A DNA stretch of 64,000 nt. It comes from Clostridium sp. OF03-18AA. GTDB lineage: Bacteria > Bacillota > Clostridia > Lachnospirales > Lachnospiraceae. This document shows positions 23,327 to 31,673 of the stretch, in pieces. Where the stretch lies: contig NZ_QUEP01000006.1 in the NCBI RefSeq assembly GCF_003478035.1, positions 1 through 64,000 of the forward strand, in the 5' to 3' direction. The position numbers and the translations under genes were made by a program. Every line of letters begins with the position of its first letter. Position 1 is the stretch's first letter. A model generated the notes under the pieces. The model saw only the letters and a program-made list of their open reading frames with translations. It was not told the origin of the DNA and did no database searches.

Positions 23327-23786
23327 ATGCTGGAGATCGGAACGATCTGTGCAGAAGCAGGAGAAAAGATCGCCAGGGTGTCTGTGAACATGGCAATGGC
23401 AGCGGATATGGAAGTGCGTGCCAGCTCCACAGCGACCACCGGCGCGATTTACGGACAGCGAAGTTCAGGCATATAAGCAGGATGTGAAGAATATTATGAT
23501 CCGCATGGGACTTCTTTCCGGTGAAGAGGTTCATACAGTGCAGCAGAAAAATGTGACCAGAGCAGAGTATCTGGAGGCAGAGACAGATGGATTGTGGTAT
23601 CCGGTATTTTCCGCAGGAGATACGTTCGCGGGAGGTGCGGTTCTGGGAATGGTGAGAGATATCTGGGGAAACCTTTTACAGGAGTATCGGGCAGACTATC
23701 CGGGAATCATTCTGTACCAGACGGTGGGTCTTGGCGTGAAGACAGGGGATCCGCTGATCGCCTATGGGGAATATGTGGATAGATAA
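23327..23786 (+). pseudogene. Internally deleted M14 (succinylglutamate desuccinylase/aspartoacylase-type) deacylase
   Basis: An ATG with AGGAGGTGG upstream starts MLEIGTICAEAGEKIARVSV, then stops at 23474. A second frame, open from about 23418 to 23786, encodes the C-terminal part: EVQAYKQDVKNIMIRMGLLS, GLWYPVFSAGDTFAGGAVLG and GVKTGDPLIAYGEY. This is the end of M14-type AstE/aspartoacylase-like proteins. The zinc-binding central region is absent. The two ends are joined out of frame at about 23430-23450, so no functional enzyme is expected. Confidence 0.7.
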
Positions 23787-23814
23787 ATGATAGATGTGAA
23801 ATAAAAAGGTCAAT

Positions 23815-23873
23815 AAAAAGCCATTTTATGGGAAAGTCCTGGAATTCAGGAGATATCCATAAAATGGCTTTTT
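23815..23873. terminator. Strong bidirectional terminator
   Basis: A 17-bp perfect stem runs AAAAAGCCATTTTATGG (23815-23831) / CCATAAAATGGCTTTTT (23857-23873). It lies between the deacylase remnant (+) and ktrA (-). Confidence 0.85.
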
Positions 23874-23943
23874 ATGCTGCCATGTATACGAAAGAAGCTG
23901 CCGGCGGCAGGTTTCGCAGGCGCGCATTGGAGCAAACAGGATA

Positions 23944-24591
23944 TTAAATCTTAAAGCATTTCTGCAGCTCTCGATACTGTCCGAGAACCAGGATCGTATT
24001 GCCGTCTTCAAAGACGGTTTCCGGCTTGACGGAGAAATCCAGAGTGCCGTTTCGCCGGACGGCAATGATGTTGATGCCGTATTTTTTCCGGATATCGATC
24101 TCACCTACGCTCATACCGACCCAGCGTTCCGGAAGATCTACCTCATAGATATCGTAGTCGCCTTCCAGATTGACAAAATCAAGAATGTGGTTGGAGCTGA
24201 AGCGGATCGCAGTCCATTTCGCAAGCTGCTGTTCCGGGTAGACGACCTGATCGGCACCGTTCCGCAGAAGAAATTTCTGGTGAACATCACTGGAAGCGCG
24301 GGAGACAACGAGCTTTGCGCCGAGCTCCTTTAAGAGTGACGTTGTTTCAAGGGAACTCTGGAAATTATCGCCGATCGCGACGATGCAGGCATCAAAATTG
24401 CGGATTCCCAGAGAGGAAAGGAAGGACTCGTTTGTACTGTCACCGATCTGTGCTTCTGTCACATAGGGAAGGACTGCGTTGACGCGTTCCTCCGTACTGT
24501 CAACGGCCATGACCTGATGTCCGAGGTTGTGAAGATGCATGGCAACATGTTTTCCAAAACGGCCGAGGCCGATCAAAAGAATTGATTTCAT
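23944..24591 (-). CDS. ktrA: KtrA/TrkA-type potassium channel regulatory subunit
   Basis: This 215-residue cytoplasmic gating protein starts MKSILLIGLGRFGKHVAMHL with the GxGxFG Rossmann loop of the RCK_N domain (residues 1-~120; nucleotide-binding acidic residue in AVDS). An RCK_C domain follows at about 135-215. It assembles as a ring under the KtrB channel and gates it in response to ATP/ADP, and to c-di-AMP in relatives. The start at 24591 has AAGGAGAAA upstream; longer frames run back into the ktrB gene. It lies 19 nt after ktrB in one operon. Confidence 0.92.
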   Translation of the reverse strand: MKSILLIGLGRFGKHVAMHLHNLGHQVMAVDSTEERVNAVLPYVTEAQIGDSTNESFLSSLGIRNFDACIVAIGDNFQSSLETTSLLKELGAKLVVSRASSDVHQKFLLRNGADQVVYPEQQLAKWTAIRFSSNHILDFVNLEGDYDIYEVDLPERWVGMSVGEIDIRKKYGINIIAVRRNGTLDFSVKPETVFEDGNTILVLGQYRELQKCFKI

Positions 24592-24610
24592 AATTTTCTC
24601 CTTAAATATA

Positions 24611-25948
24611 TTATCCGACGGAAATTTTTTCCTGCGGGAATTTTCCGCACTGAATCTTGTACCCGGACATGGTCGCGTAGATGATCGTGAGTCCGCCAAC
24701 GCGTCCGATGAACATAAATGCGATCAGGATCAGCTTCGATGGAACGGAAAGTGTCGGGGTGATCCCGAAGCTCAAGCCTACCGTAGCAAGCGCAGAAATC
24801 GCCTCAAACAGACACGGTATAAGAGGCAGGCTTTCCAGAATGCTGAGCGTCATGGCACACAGGATACCGAGGCTTGTATACATGAAAAGGATCGCGATCG
24901 CTGTGGCGACAATATCGGGGATAATGCGCCGTTTAAACATTTCCGGGCTGTCCTTTCTGGCAAAGACAGCAGTCGCGCAGGAGATCAGAACGGCCAGAGT
25001 TGTCGTCTTGATTCCGCCGGCAGTGGATCCCGGACTTCCTCCGACCAGCATGAGAAGGATCATAAGGAACTGGCCGGATTCCCGCATGGAGGAAAGATCC
25101 GCTGTATTAAAACCGGCAGTTCGCGTTGTCACCGACTGGAATAAGGATACAAGGATCCGTTTCCCGGCCGGGATATCCTGAAATTCCAGAAAAAAGAAGA
25201 GGATAGCCGGGATGAAGATCAGTGCCAGCGAGTAGGAGAGGATGACCTTACTCTGCATCCGGTATCGGGAAATATGGTGCCGGTTTCTGTAAATATCATC
25301 CCAGGTCAGAAAACCGATTCCGCCGATCACGATAAGCAGGATGATCACGAGATTGATCAGCGGGTCATATGCGTAGGATGTCAGGGAGGAATATGCTCCC
25401 CGGACACCAAGCAGATCGATTCCGGCGTTGCAGAATGCGGATACAGAGTGAAATAAAGACATCCAAAGTCCCCGGAAGAGACCAAAATCGCGGCAGAATA
25501 CAGGTGCCATCAGGAGAGCGCCGATCAGTTCGACACCGAGAGTGACTCTTACAATAAAACCGGTCAGGCGGACAATTCCGCTGAGCTGAGGGGCAGCGAC
25601 CGATTCCGCCATGATACTCCGCTGGGAAAGACCGATCTTCTTTCCGGAGAGGATCGTAAAGGAAGCGGAGATCGTCACAACGCCGAGACCGCCGGTCTGG
25701 ATCAGAAGCAGAATTACGGCATGTCCAAAGGAAGACCAGTAGGTTCCGGTGTCACAGACCACAAGACCGGTCACGCAGACGGAGGTGACGGAGGTAAACA
25801 GGGCGTTTACAAATGGAGTCCAGCTTCCGTCCGCGGAGGATACCGGCAGCATCAGGATGCCGGCGCCGAGCAAGATCACGAAGGCAAAGCCTAAAACAAT
25901 GATCTGAAATGAATTTAACCGCCTGAAAGCGGAAAGAATACGAAACAT
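24611..25948 (-). CDS. ktrB: KtrB/TrkH-type potassium uptake channel subunit
   Basis: This 445-residue membrane protein has the four-fold repeated membrane-pore-membrane layout of the SKT superfamily. Selectivity-filter-like glycine segments are seen at TSVCVTGLVVCDTG, FCNAGIDLLG, TTRTAGFNTADLS and ISALATVGLSFGI. It transports K+ (often with Na+) and is gated by KtrA downstream. The ATG at 25948 follows GAAAGGA; the in-frame ATG at 25981 has no site. No obvious c-di-AMP riboswitch lies in the short upstream region. Confidence 0.92.
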   Translation of the reverse strand: MFRILSAFRRLNSFQIIVLGFAFVILLGAGILMLPVSSADGSWTPFVNALFTSVTSVCVTGLVVCDTGTYWSSFGHAVILLLIQTGGLGVVTISASFTILSGKKIGLSQRSIMAESVAAPQLSGIVRLTGFIVRVTLGVELIGALLMAPVFCRDFGLFRGLWMSLFHSVSAFCNAGIDLLGVRGAYSSLTSYAYDPLINLVIILLIVIGGIGFLTWDDIYRNRHHISRYRMQSKVILSYSLALIFIPAILFFFLEFQDIPAGKRILVSLFQSVTTRTAGFNTADLSSMRESGQFLMILLMLVGGSPGSTAGGIKTTTLAVLISCATAVFARKDSPEMFKRRIIPDIVATAIAILFMYTSLGILCAMTLSILESLPLIPCLFEAISALATVGLSFGITPTLSVPSKLILIAFMFIGRVGGLTIIYATMSGYKIQCGKFPQEKISVG

Positions 25949-26375
25949 AATCTGAATCCTTTCATAAAGCATTTGTTCCATTATAAACGTTTATGGATGT
26001 AAAGAAAAGCGAAATTTATGAATTTTAAAGTTCTGAAAATTCCTGATTCGCACAGGAAATTATAAAGAGCGGCTGGCTCCGTTCTGGTCTGCGAAAAGTG
26101 TGAGAGGTGGACGTGTGGAAATTATTTCCAGGTGGTCTGTTTAAAAATGTTGTAATTACAACATACGAAAGCTGATTTCGCGGATATAATGCGTACATGG
26201 TTCGGCGGTGCCGGACAGGGAAACATGATGACTTATCGGTTATGGCTGCCGCAGGGACGGCAGGCGTGTCAGGATAATTTGAGATCGGCAAAACTGCGAA
26301 GACAGTGTTGGCTGCTTGTATGGGCTGCCTGGAGACACGCGGGAAGAGTCGGGGAAATATATGGAGGTATATGAA
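25949..26375. other. Divergent ktrB / hcp intergenic region
   Basis: No credible gene is seen. It contains the hcp promoter with an 18-bp palindrome (26147-26164) and a leader of about 180 nt before hcp. An open frame on the minus strand across 26025-26645 overlaps the hcp coding region and is judged a shadow. Confidence 0.6.
26147..26190 (+). promoter_or_regulatory. hcp promoter with 18-bp perfect palindrome
   Basis: ATGTTGTAATTACAACAT (26147-26164) is a perfect 18-bp palindrome. A TATAAT box is at 26185-26190, with no good -35 at the expected 26162-26167. With transcription starting near 26197, the palindrome is centred at about -41.5. That is the class II activator position used by Crp/Fnr-family proteins, a group that includes the HcpR regulators of hcp. 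Confidence 0.7.
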
Positions 26376-28013
26376 ATGGATCAGAAAATGTTCTGTTATC
26401 AGTGTGAGCAGACCGCAGGCTGCGCGGGATGTACCGGGAGCACGGGTGTCTGCGGAAAGACGGCGGAGACAGCAAGGCTGCAGGACCAGCTTGTAGGTGC
26501 GATGATCGGGCTTGCGAGAGCGGCAGAAGGCGTAGAATGTCCGGGAGATCGAGTGTACCGCACGGTGATCGAGGGGCTTTTTACGACACTTACGAATGTA
26601 AGCTTTGATGATGACGCGATCCGGGCGCAGATTGAGAAGACGCACAGGGAGAAGGAGCGGCTGCTCGCAGCGCCGGTGAAGAAAAGTGCAGGACCGCGCG
26701 AAAAGGCAGCGGGAGAGTCAGGTGCGGCAGCAAGTGTGCAAGATACGGATGATTATAATCTCGGTCTGCTGTGGGACATGGACCCTGATATCCGCTCCCT
26801 GAAATCCCTGATCCTGTTCGGATTAAAGGGTATGGCGGCGTACGCGTACCATGCGCTGATGCTGGGGGCATCTGATGAGACGGTAAACCAGTTCTTCTTA
26901 ACGGGACTCCGAGAGATCGCAAAAGACGGCACCGTCGAAAGCCTGCTCCCGACGGTCCTGAAGGTCGGCGAGGTGAACCTCACCTGCATGGCGATGCTGG
27001 ACGCAGCAAACACGGGAACTTACGGGACTCCGATCCCGGTCAGCGTACCGCTTGTAGTAGAAAGAGGACCGTTTATCGTTGTGACGGGACATGACCTCAA
27101 GGACCTGGAGCTTCTCTTAAAGCAGACAGAGGGAAAAGGCGTTAACATCTACACCCACGGCGAGATGTTGCCGGCCCACGCTTACCCGGAGCTCAGAAAG
27201 TATCCGCAGTTAAAGGGCAATTTCGGAACTGCATGGCAGAATCAGCAGAAGGAATTTGCGGATATCCCGGCTCCGATTCTCTTTACCACAAACTGCCTGA
27301 TGCCGCCGAAGAAATCCTACGCGGACCGCGTGTTCACGACGGAGGTCGTAGCATATCCGGGAATGGTTCATATCGATGATGAGAAAGACTTTACCCCGGT
27401 GATCGAGAAGGCGCTGGAACTCGGCGGATATCAGGAAGACCGCCAGTTTACGGGAATCAACGGCGGAACTCAGGTCATGACAGGATTCGGACATGGAACG
27501 ATCCTTTCCATGGCTGATCAGGTCATCGACGCGGTAAAATCCGGCGCGATCAGACATTTCTTCCTCGTTGCGGGCTGCGATGGCGCGAAGCCGGGAAGAA
27601 ACTACTATACGGATTTTGTAAAGCAGACTCCGGCGGACAGCATTGTCCTGACGTTAGCATGCGGAAAGTTCCGCTTTAACGATCTGGACCTTGGAAATAT
27701 CGGCGGTCTCCCGCGGATCATGGACATGGGCCAGTGCAACGATGCCTACGGTGCCATCAAGGTGGCTATGGCGCTGGCGGAGGCGTTTGGGTGCGAGGTG
27801 AACGAGCTTCCGCTGTCCTTCGTGCTCTCCTGGTATGAGCAGAAGGCAGTGTGTATTCTCCTGACACTCCTGCATCTTGGGATCAGGAATATCCGCCTCG
27901 GCCCGTCCTTACCGGCGTTCCTCTCCCCGAATATCCTGAATTTCCTTGTGGAGAACTACGGAATCGGTCCAGTGACGACACCGGAGGAGGATTTGAAGGC
28001 GTTATTGGGATAA
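26376..28013 (+). CDS. hcp: Hydroxylamine reductase / hybrid-cluster protein
   Basis: This 545-residue cytoplasmic iron-sulfur protein starts MDQKMFCYQCEQTAGCAGCT, with four N-terminal Cys (C..C......C..C / GVCGK) for the cubane cluster. Later Cys, His and Glu residues (GHDLKDLELLL, TTNCLMPP, FLVAGCDGAKPGRNYY, LACGKFRFN) ligate the hybrid Fe-S-O cluster. Known activities are hydroxylamine reduction and nitric oxide handling under nitrosative stress. The ATG at 26376 has GGAGG 8 nt upstream. The gene is monocistronic, with an upstream palindrome suggesting activation by a Crp/Fnr-type sensor and a terminator directly after it. Confidence 0.95.
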   Translation: MDQKMFCYQCEQTAGCAGCTGSTGVCGKTAETARLQDQLVGAMIGLARAAEGVECPGDRVYRTVIEGLFTTLTNVSFDDDAIRAQIEKTHREKERLLAAPVKKSAGPREKAAGESGAAASVQDTDDYNLGLLWDMDPDIRSLKSLILFGLKGMAAYAYHALMLGASDETVNQFFLTGLREIAKDGTVESLLPTVLKVGEVNLTCMAMLDAANTGTYGTPIPVSVPLVVERGPFIVVTGHDLKDLELLLKQTEGKGVNIYTHGEMLPAHAYPELRKYPQLKGNFGTAWQNQQKEFADIPAPILFTTNCLMPPKKSYADRVFTTEVVAYPGMVHIDDEKDFTPVIEKALELGGYQEDRQFTGINGGTQVMTGFGHGTILSMADQVIDAVKSGAIRHFFLVAGCDGAKPGRNYYTDFVKQTPADSIVLTLACGKFRFNDLDLGNIGGLPRIMDMGQCNDAYGAIKVAMALAEAFGCEVNELPLSFVLSWYEQKAVCILLTLLHLGIRNIRLGPSLPAFLSPNILNFLVENYGIGPVTTPEEDLKALLG

Positions 28014-28018
28014 GATAA

Positions 28019-28092
28019 AAAGCCCCCGGATAGGGAATGTGCCATCGGTCAGTTGACCAGCTGCGGTAGTTCCTTATCCGGGGACTTTAATT
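28019..28092 (+). terminator. Terminator of hcp
   Basis: CCCCCGGATAGGGAA near 28024-28038 pairs with TTCCTTATCCGGGG near 28071-28084, enclosing a smaller GGTCAGTTGACC-type hairpin. CTTTAATT follows. Confidence 0.7.
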
Positions 28093-28139
28093 ATGTACTT
28101 AAATTACAGTGATCCGCATGATCTGCGGTCAACCAAATT

Positions 28140-28544
28140 TTACAGATGCTGTAAAAGCTCCAGCTGCTCTCCGTTCGGTCCGATAAAAAACGCGTTGCGG
28201 ATGCCGCCGAAGATCGGGAGGTCAGCTGCCTTGTCGACACCGCCCCGGAAGTTTGTGATCCCGGCTGCCTTTAAGTCTGCGATGGCAGCGTCGATGTCAT
28301 TGACTTCGATTGCGATGTGCGGGAAGAGACCGCCCTGGGCGGTCACATCAGTGCCGTCATGTGGCTCGATGATCTCGAGGTCAAAGCCCGGCATGCTGAC
28401 GATCTTGATGTGGTTTGTTCCGAGTGGCTTCTGGACATCAGCCTGTCCGGTTACTTTTCCACCAAGACATTCGTAGAATTTTACGGATGCTTCAAGATCC
28501 TTTGTGAAAAGCGCGATATGCGCAAGTCCTGTGATGTGTTTCAT
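28140..28544 (-). CDS. VOC-family protein (glyoxalase I-like)
   Basis: This 134-residue protein is of the vicinal oxygen chelate fold, with two beta-alpha-beta-beta-beta units: MKHITGLAHIALFTKDLEAS..., and FPHIAIEVNDIDAAIADLKAAG... Candidate metal ligands are the His in LAHIALFT, the Glu in DLEIIEP, the His in FPHIAIEV and the Glu in GEQLELLQ, which fits a glyoxalase- or methylmalonyl-CoA-epimerase-like site. The start at 28544 has GAAAGGA upstream. It is monocistronic, convergent with hcp. Substrate unknown. Confidence 0.85.
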   Translation of the reverse strand: MKHITGLAHIALFTKDLEASVKFYECLGGKVTGQADVQKPLGTNHIKIVSMPGFDLEIIEPHDGTDVTAQGGLFPHIAIEVNDIDAAIADLKAAGITNFRGGVDKAADLPIFGGIRNAFFIGPNGEQLELLQHL

Positions 28545-28760
28545 GATAAGAATCCTTTCCGCGTTCCAGCGCAGCAAATCTCCAGATAAAAGCACCAGAT
28601 CAGAAGCAGATGGTCTTACCTGAGTGATCCTACAGAGGCGGAAACGCTGTTGCTGTAGTTTTTCTATCTCAAACTATGCTTATTATAGGATTATTTGAAA
28701 CAGAGTGCAAGAAAAAAGTAAGCGACTGATCCCTGCCCGTGTACAGCAACAATTTTCTCA

Positions 28761-28789
28761 GTGACGGGCAGAAAAAACTGTGCTATACT
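28761..28789 (+). promoter_or_regulatory. Promoter giving an apparently leaderless exonuclease mRNA
   Basis: GTGACG (28761-28766) and TATACT (28784-28789) have a 17-nt spacer. The exonuclease ATG is at 28798, only 8 nt after the -10, and there is no Shine-Dalgarno sequence in between. Confidence 0.55.
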
Positions 28790-28797
28790 CTTGTATT

Positions 28798-29772
28798 ATG
28801 AAAAATTTTATTGTATTTGATTTGGAATGGAACCAGAACCCGGGCGGTAAAGAAGCGTCTGTGGAGCGGCTTCCTTTTGAGATCTTTGAGATCGGAGCAG
28901 TAAAACTGAATGAAAAGCGTGAGAAGGTTGCGGAGTTTCACCGGATCATCCGTCCCTGCGTGTACCGCCAGATGCACCGGATCATCTCTGAGGTGACCCA
29001 TGTTTCCATCGAAGAGTTAGAGCGGGATGGAGAGCCGTTTGCGGCGGTGATGGAGGATTTCCTTAAATGGTGCGGAGAGGACTGCATGTTCTGCACCTGG
29101 GGAAGTATGGACCTTACGGAACTGCAGAGGAACATGATCTATCATGGGATGACGATTCCGTTCCCGAAACCGTTCCTTTTTTATGATGTCCAGAAACTGT
29201 ACAGCCTGTGCTATCAGGACGGAAAGGCGAGAATTTCGCTTGATGAAGCGGTGGAGTCCTTTGCGCTTGATGTGGACGCGCCGTTCCACCGGGCACTGGG
29301 GGACGCGGAATATACGGGGCGCGTGCTGCAGGCCATGGATTTTGATTCCGTGAAAGATTATGTGTCCGTGGATTATTATCTGCCGCCGGAGAGCGAGGAT
29401 GAGGAGTTCACGCTACGTTTCCCGGAGTACACGAAGTTCGTGTCACAGATGTTTGACACGAAGGAAGAGGCGATGGAGGAAAAGCGGGTGACGGATATCA
29501 TCTGCACGAAATGCCGTCGGATGCTGCGGAAGAAGATCCGCTGGTTTTCCTCAGGACAGCGCTATTATCTGTGTCTTGCAACATGTCCGGAACACGGTAT
29601 GATGAAAGGAAAAATCCGGATGAAAAAGTCGGAGGACGGCAGAGTTTTTGCCGTAAAGACGGTAAAACCGGTGGATGAGGAAGGTGCAGAAGCTGTTTTC
29701 CTGAAAAAAGAGGAGGCCCGGATCCGCCGTGCGGAGAAAAGCAGGCAGAAGAAACTCCATGGAGTGGAATAA
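28798..29772 (+). CDS. DEDDh 3'-5' exonuclease (ERI1/RNase T-like) with zinc-finger tail
   Basis: This 324-residue protein starts MKNFIVFDLEWNQNPGG, which is the ExoI motif (D-x-E) of DEDDh exonucleases. The ExoII aspartate is probably in GSMDLTELQRN, and the ExoIII motif is HRALGDAEYTGRVL (H-x(4)-D). A C-terminal region at about 225-270 holds CTKC...CLATCPEH, a likely zinc ribbon, followed by a basic tail. Relatives are annotated as exonuclease or KapD-like. The ATG has no ribosome site and sits right after a -10 box. Terminated by the hairpin at 29843. Confidence 0.85.
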   Translation: MKNFIVFDLEWNQNPGGKEASVERLPFEIFEIGAVKLNEKREKVAEFHRIIRPCVYRQMHRIISEVTHVSIEELERDGEPFAAVMEDFLKWCGEDCMFCTWGSMDLTELQRNMIYHGMTIPFPKPFLFYDVQKLYSLCYQDGKARISLDEAVESFALDVDAPFHRALGDAEYTGRVLQAMDFDSVKDYVSVDYYLPPESEDEEFTLRFPEYTKFVSQMFDTKEEAMEEKRVTDIICTKCRRMLRKKIRWFSSGQRYYLCLATCPEHGMMKGKIRMKKSEDGRVFAVKTVKPVDEEGAEAVFLKKEEARIRRAEKSRQKKLHGVE

Positions 29773-29840
29773 AGGCGGCAGCCCGGAAGATACGGCAGCA
29801 ATTGAGCACTTTGCTCCTGAAAAAACGGATGTGAAAAGAT

Positions 29841-29892
29841 AGAAAAAGAGCAGAGGTATTGCTTCAAAAAGCATACATCTGCTCTTTTAGTT
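29841..29892. terminator. Bidirectional terminator between exonuclease and dacF
   Basis: AAAAGAGCAGA (about 29843-29853) pairs with TCTGCTCTTTT (about 29879-29889), with an inner TGCTT...AAGCA stem, and is followed by T residues. Confidence 0.85.
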
Positions 29893-29907
29893 TACGTAAA
29901 ATAAAAC

Positions 29908-31452
29908 TTATCGTCTCCGAAAACGATCTCTGAGCCGCTCCCGGAATCCCGGCTGCTTAATCCCGGACTTGGATCTTAAGTGCTCTTCCATGATCATATC
30001 AAATTCTGTGGAAGAATATCCCCATTCCTTTAAACGTTTTTCGCGCCGCTGATGACGGAGAAAACGCTCGTTCCGGGCTTTATTTTCCTGATAGATCATG
30101 ATTCCGAAGACGGCGCCGCCAATGGCTCCGATGACAGCGGCAGCGATCAGGACTTTCTTAACAATGCCGAAAGCAGGAGAGGAGGTCCAGGATGTCTTAT
30201 TGCTGCCCGTTTTTTTAGAGGAAGGTTCGGTTTTCTTGTCAGGTGCCTTAGAAGGAACGGTTTCAGCCACAGTCTCAGTCTCCGCGGTATCCGTGCTCTG
30301 TTTCACCGCTCCGGGCACATATCCCTGTGTCACAGTCGCCTCCAGATAAGCCTGTCCGACAAGCTTATCCCCATAGCGGTAATCGATCCGTGCGATCGCC
30401 CCATCCGGTGCATCGTCAGTCAGGTCGTAGTCCAGTGTGGAAGTCACATCGGAGAAGTTCCCATCCGCAGGTAAAGTCACTGCACTGTTTTTATTTACCG
30501 TGAGTCTTGTAGCACTCCCGGAAAAGATCCCGGAGATCGTCAGGTCATCAGCCACCTTGCTGTAAGTGCTGTCCTGATCCGCAACCGGAACGGACTTGAA
30601 ATTTTTAAATCCATAGTCAAACAGTGCTTTTGTGTCGGAATAATGGGTCTGGTGACCATTGAGAACGACAGCTATGAGCTTCATTCCATCGCGCTCCGCG
30701 CATGTCACCAATGTATTTCCCGCGAGCAGGGTGTAACCGGTCTTTCCGCCGATGGCACCGTCGTAATAAAGGGAATCATTCCGCCGCAGCATTCTGTGGT
30801 GGGCATAGTAGCGCCAGCCATCCGGGTACTGCTTTAATTTCCCCGCAGGAACGTCATAGTACGTCGTGGAATCAACCTCTACAAATGTCGGATTATTAAA
30901 CGCCGCCTTCGCGATCAGTGCCATGTCATAAGCGGACACATAGTGATTCGGATCATTCAGACCGCTCGGGTTTGCGAAATGGGAGTCCGTACATCCAAGC
31001 TCCTCCGCCTTCTCATTCATCTTCTCCGCAAAAGCATCAATACTGCCTGCGCAGTGTTCGGCCAGAGCGTTTGCAACCTCATTCGCGGACTGTAAAAGCA
31101 GGGCATAAAGACAGTCCCGGACACTTAACGTATCTCCGGCGCGGGCTCCCAGAATGGAGGAGTTCGGCTCAAGAGAGTTCACCGCTGTGTTGGAGAACGT
31201 CACGGTCTCATCAAGCCCACAGTTTTCAATCACGATCAGTGCCGTCAGGATCTTTGTGATACTTGCCGGATAATACGGTTCATGGCTGTTCTTCTCGAAC
31301 AAAACCGCTCCCGAATTGATGTCCATTAGGATCCCGCCGTCCGCTGAGATCGAGATCTCCGACGGCCACTCAGCCGCCGCATATGCCGTCTGTCCCGGAC
31401 AAAAGCCGAGGATCAGCGTCAGACAGAGAAAAATACTTAAAATTCGTTTCAT
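29908..31452 (-). CDS. dacF: D-alanyl-D-alanine carboxypeptidase (DacF/PBP5 type) with membrane anchor
   Basis: This 514-residue protein has a Sec signal peptide (MKRILSIFLCLTLILGFCPG...AYA). An S11 peptidase domain holds the three active-site motifs: S-I-T-K (about residue 64), S-A-N (about 123) and K-T-G (about 240). A beta-rich PBP5_C domain follows, then a Ser/Thr/Lys linker, a transmembrane helix at about 440-460 and a basic cytoplasmic tail. It trims the terminal D-Ala from peptidoglycan stem peptides. The tail with a membrane helix and 50 charged residues is longer than the usual amphipathic anchor. The start at 31452 has AAGGAG 5 nt upstream. Confidence 0.9.
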   Translation of the reverse strand: MKRILSIFLCLTLILGFCPGQTAYAAAEWPSEISISADGGILMDINSGAVLFEKNSHEPYYPASITKILTALIVIENCGLDETVTFSNTAVNSLEPNSSILGARAGDTLSVRDCLYALLLQSANEVANALAEHCAGSIDAFAEKMNEKAEELGCTDSHFANPSGLNDPNHYVSAYDMALIAKAAFNNPTFVEVDSTTYYDVPAGKLKQYPDGWRYYAHHRMLRRNDSLYYDGAIGGKTGYTLLAGNTLVTCAERDGMKLIAVVLNGHQTHYSDTKALFDYGFKNFKSVPVADQDSTYSKVADDLTISGIFSGSATRLTVNKNSAVTLPADGNFSDVTSTLDYDLTDDAPDGAIARIDYRYGDKLVGQAYLEATVTQGYVPGAVKQSTDTAETETVAETVPSKAPDKKTEPSSKKTGSNKTSWTSSPAFGIVKKVLIAAAVIGAIGGAVFGIMIYQENKARNERFLRHQRREKRLKEWGYSSTEFDMIMEEHLRSKSGIKQPGFRERLRDRFRRR

Positions 31453-31642
31453 GGAACTCCTTGAAAAAATTGCCGCCATGTTTACCCGACGTGGCGGCTG
31501 TTTTGATGTCTCAAATCCCATCGGCACAGCCGATCAGGAATGGATTTTTGCCTGTAATTGTGAAGGATTGAATGATCACAGTACTCGTACTATGGATTAT
31601 AGCAGTTTGAAGACAGGGCTGCAACCGATAAATGATATAAAA

Positions 31643-31673
31643 AAACCGGCAGATCTACCTGCCGGCTCTTTTA
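31643..31673 (-). terminator. Terminator of the V/A-ATPase operon
   Basis: On the minus strand GCCGGCAGGTAGATCTGCCGGT is followed by a run of seven T. The hairpin overlaps the stop codon of the last gene in the operon. Confidence 0.85.

Noticed and set aside
24539..25144. Plus-strand 201-codon frame over ktrB
   Set aside because: It is a low-complexity Lys/Arg/Asp-rich shadow of the ktrB antisense strand.
25949..26146. c-di-AMP riboswitch upstream of ktrB
   Set aside because: The leader is short and lacks the conserved ydaO core. ktrAB could still be regulated by direct c-di-AMP binding to KtrA.
26025..26645. 206-codon minus-strand frame upstream of and overlapping hcp
   Set aside because: It overlaps the certain hcp coding start and promoter palindrome, has no ribosome site and shows no recognisable motifs.
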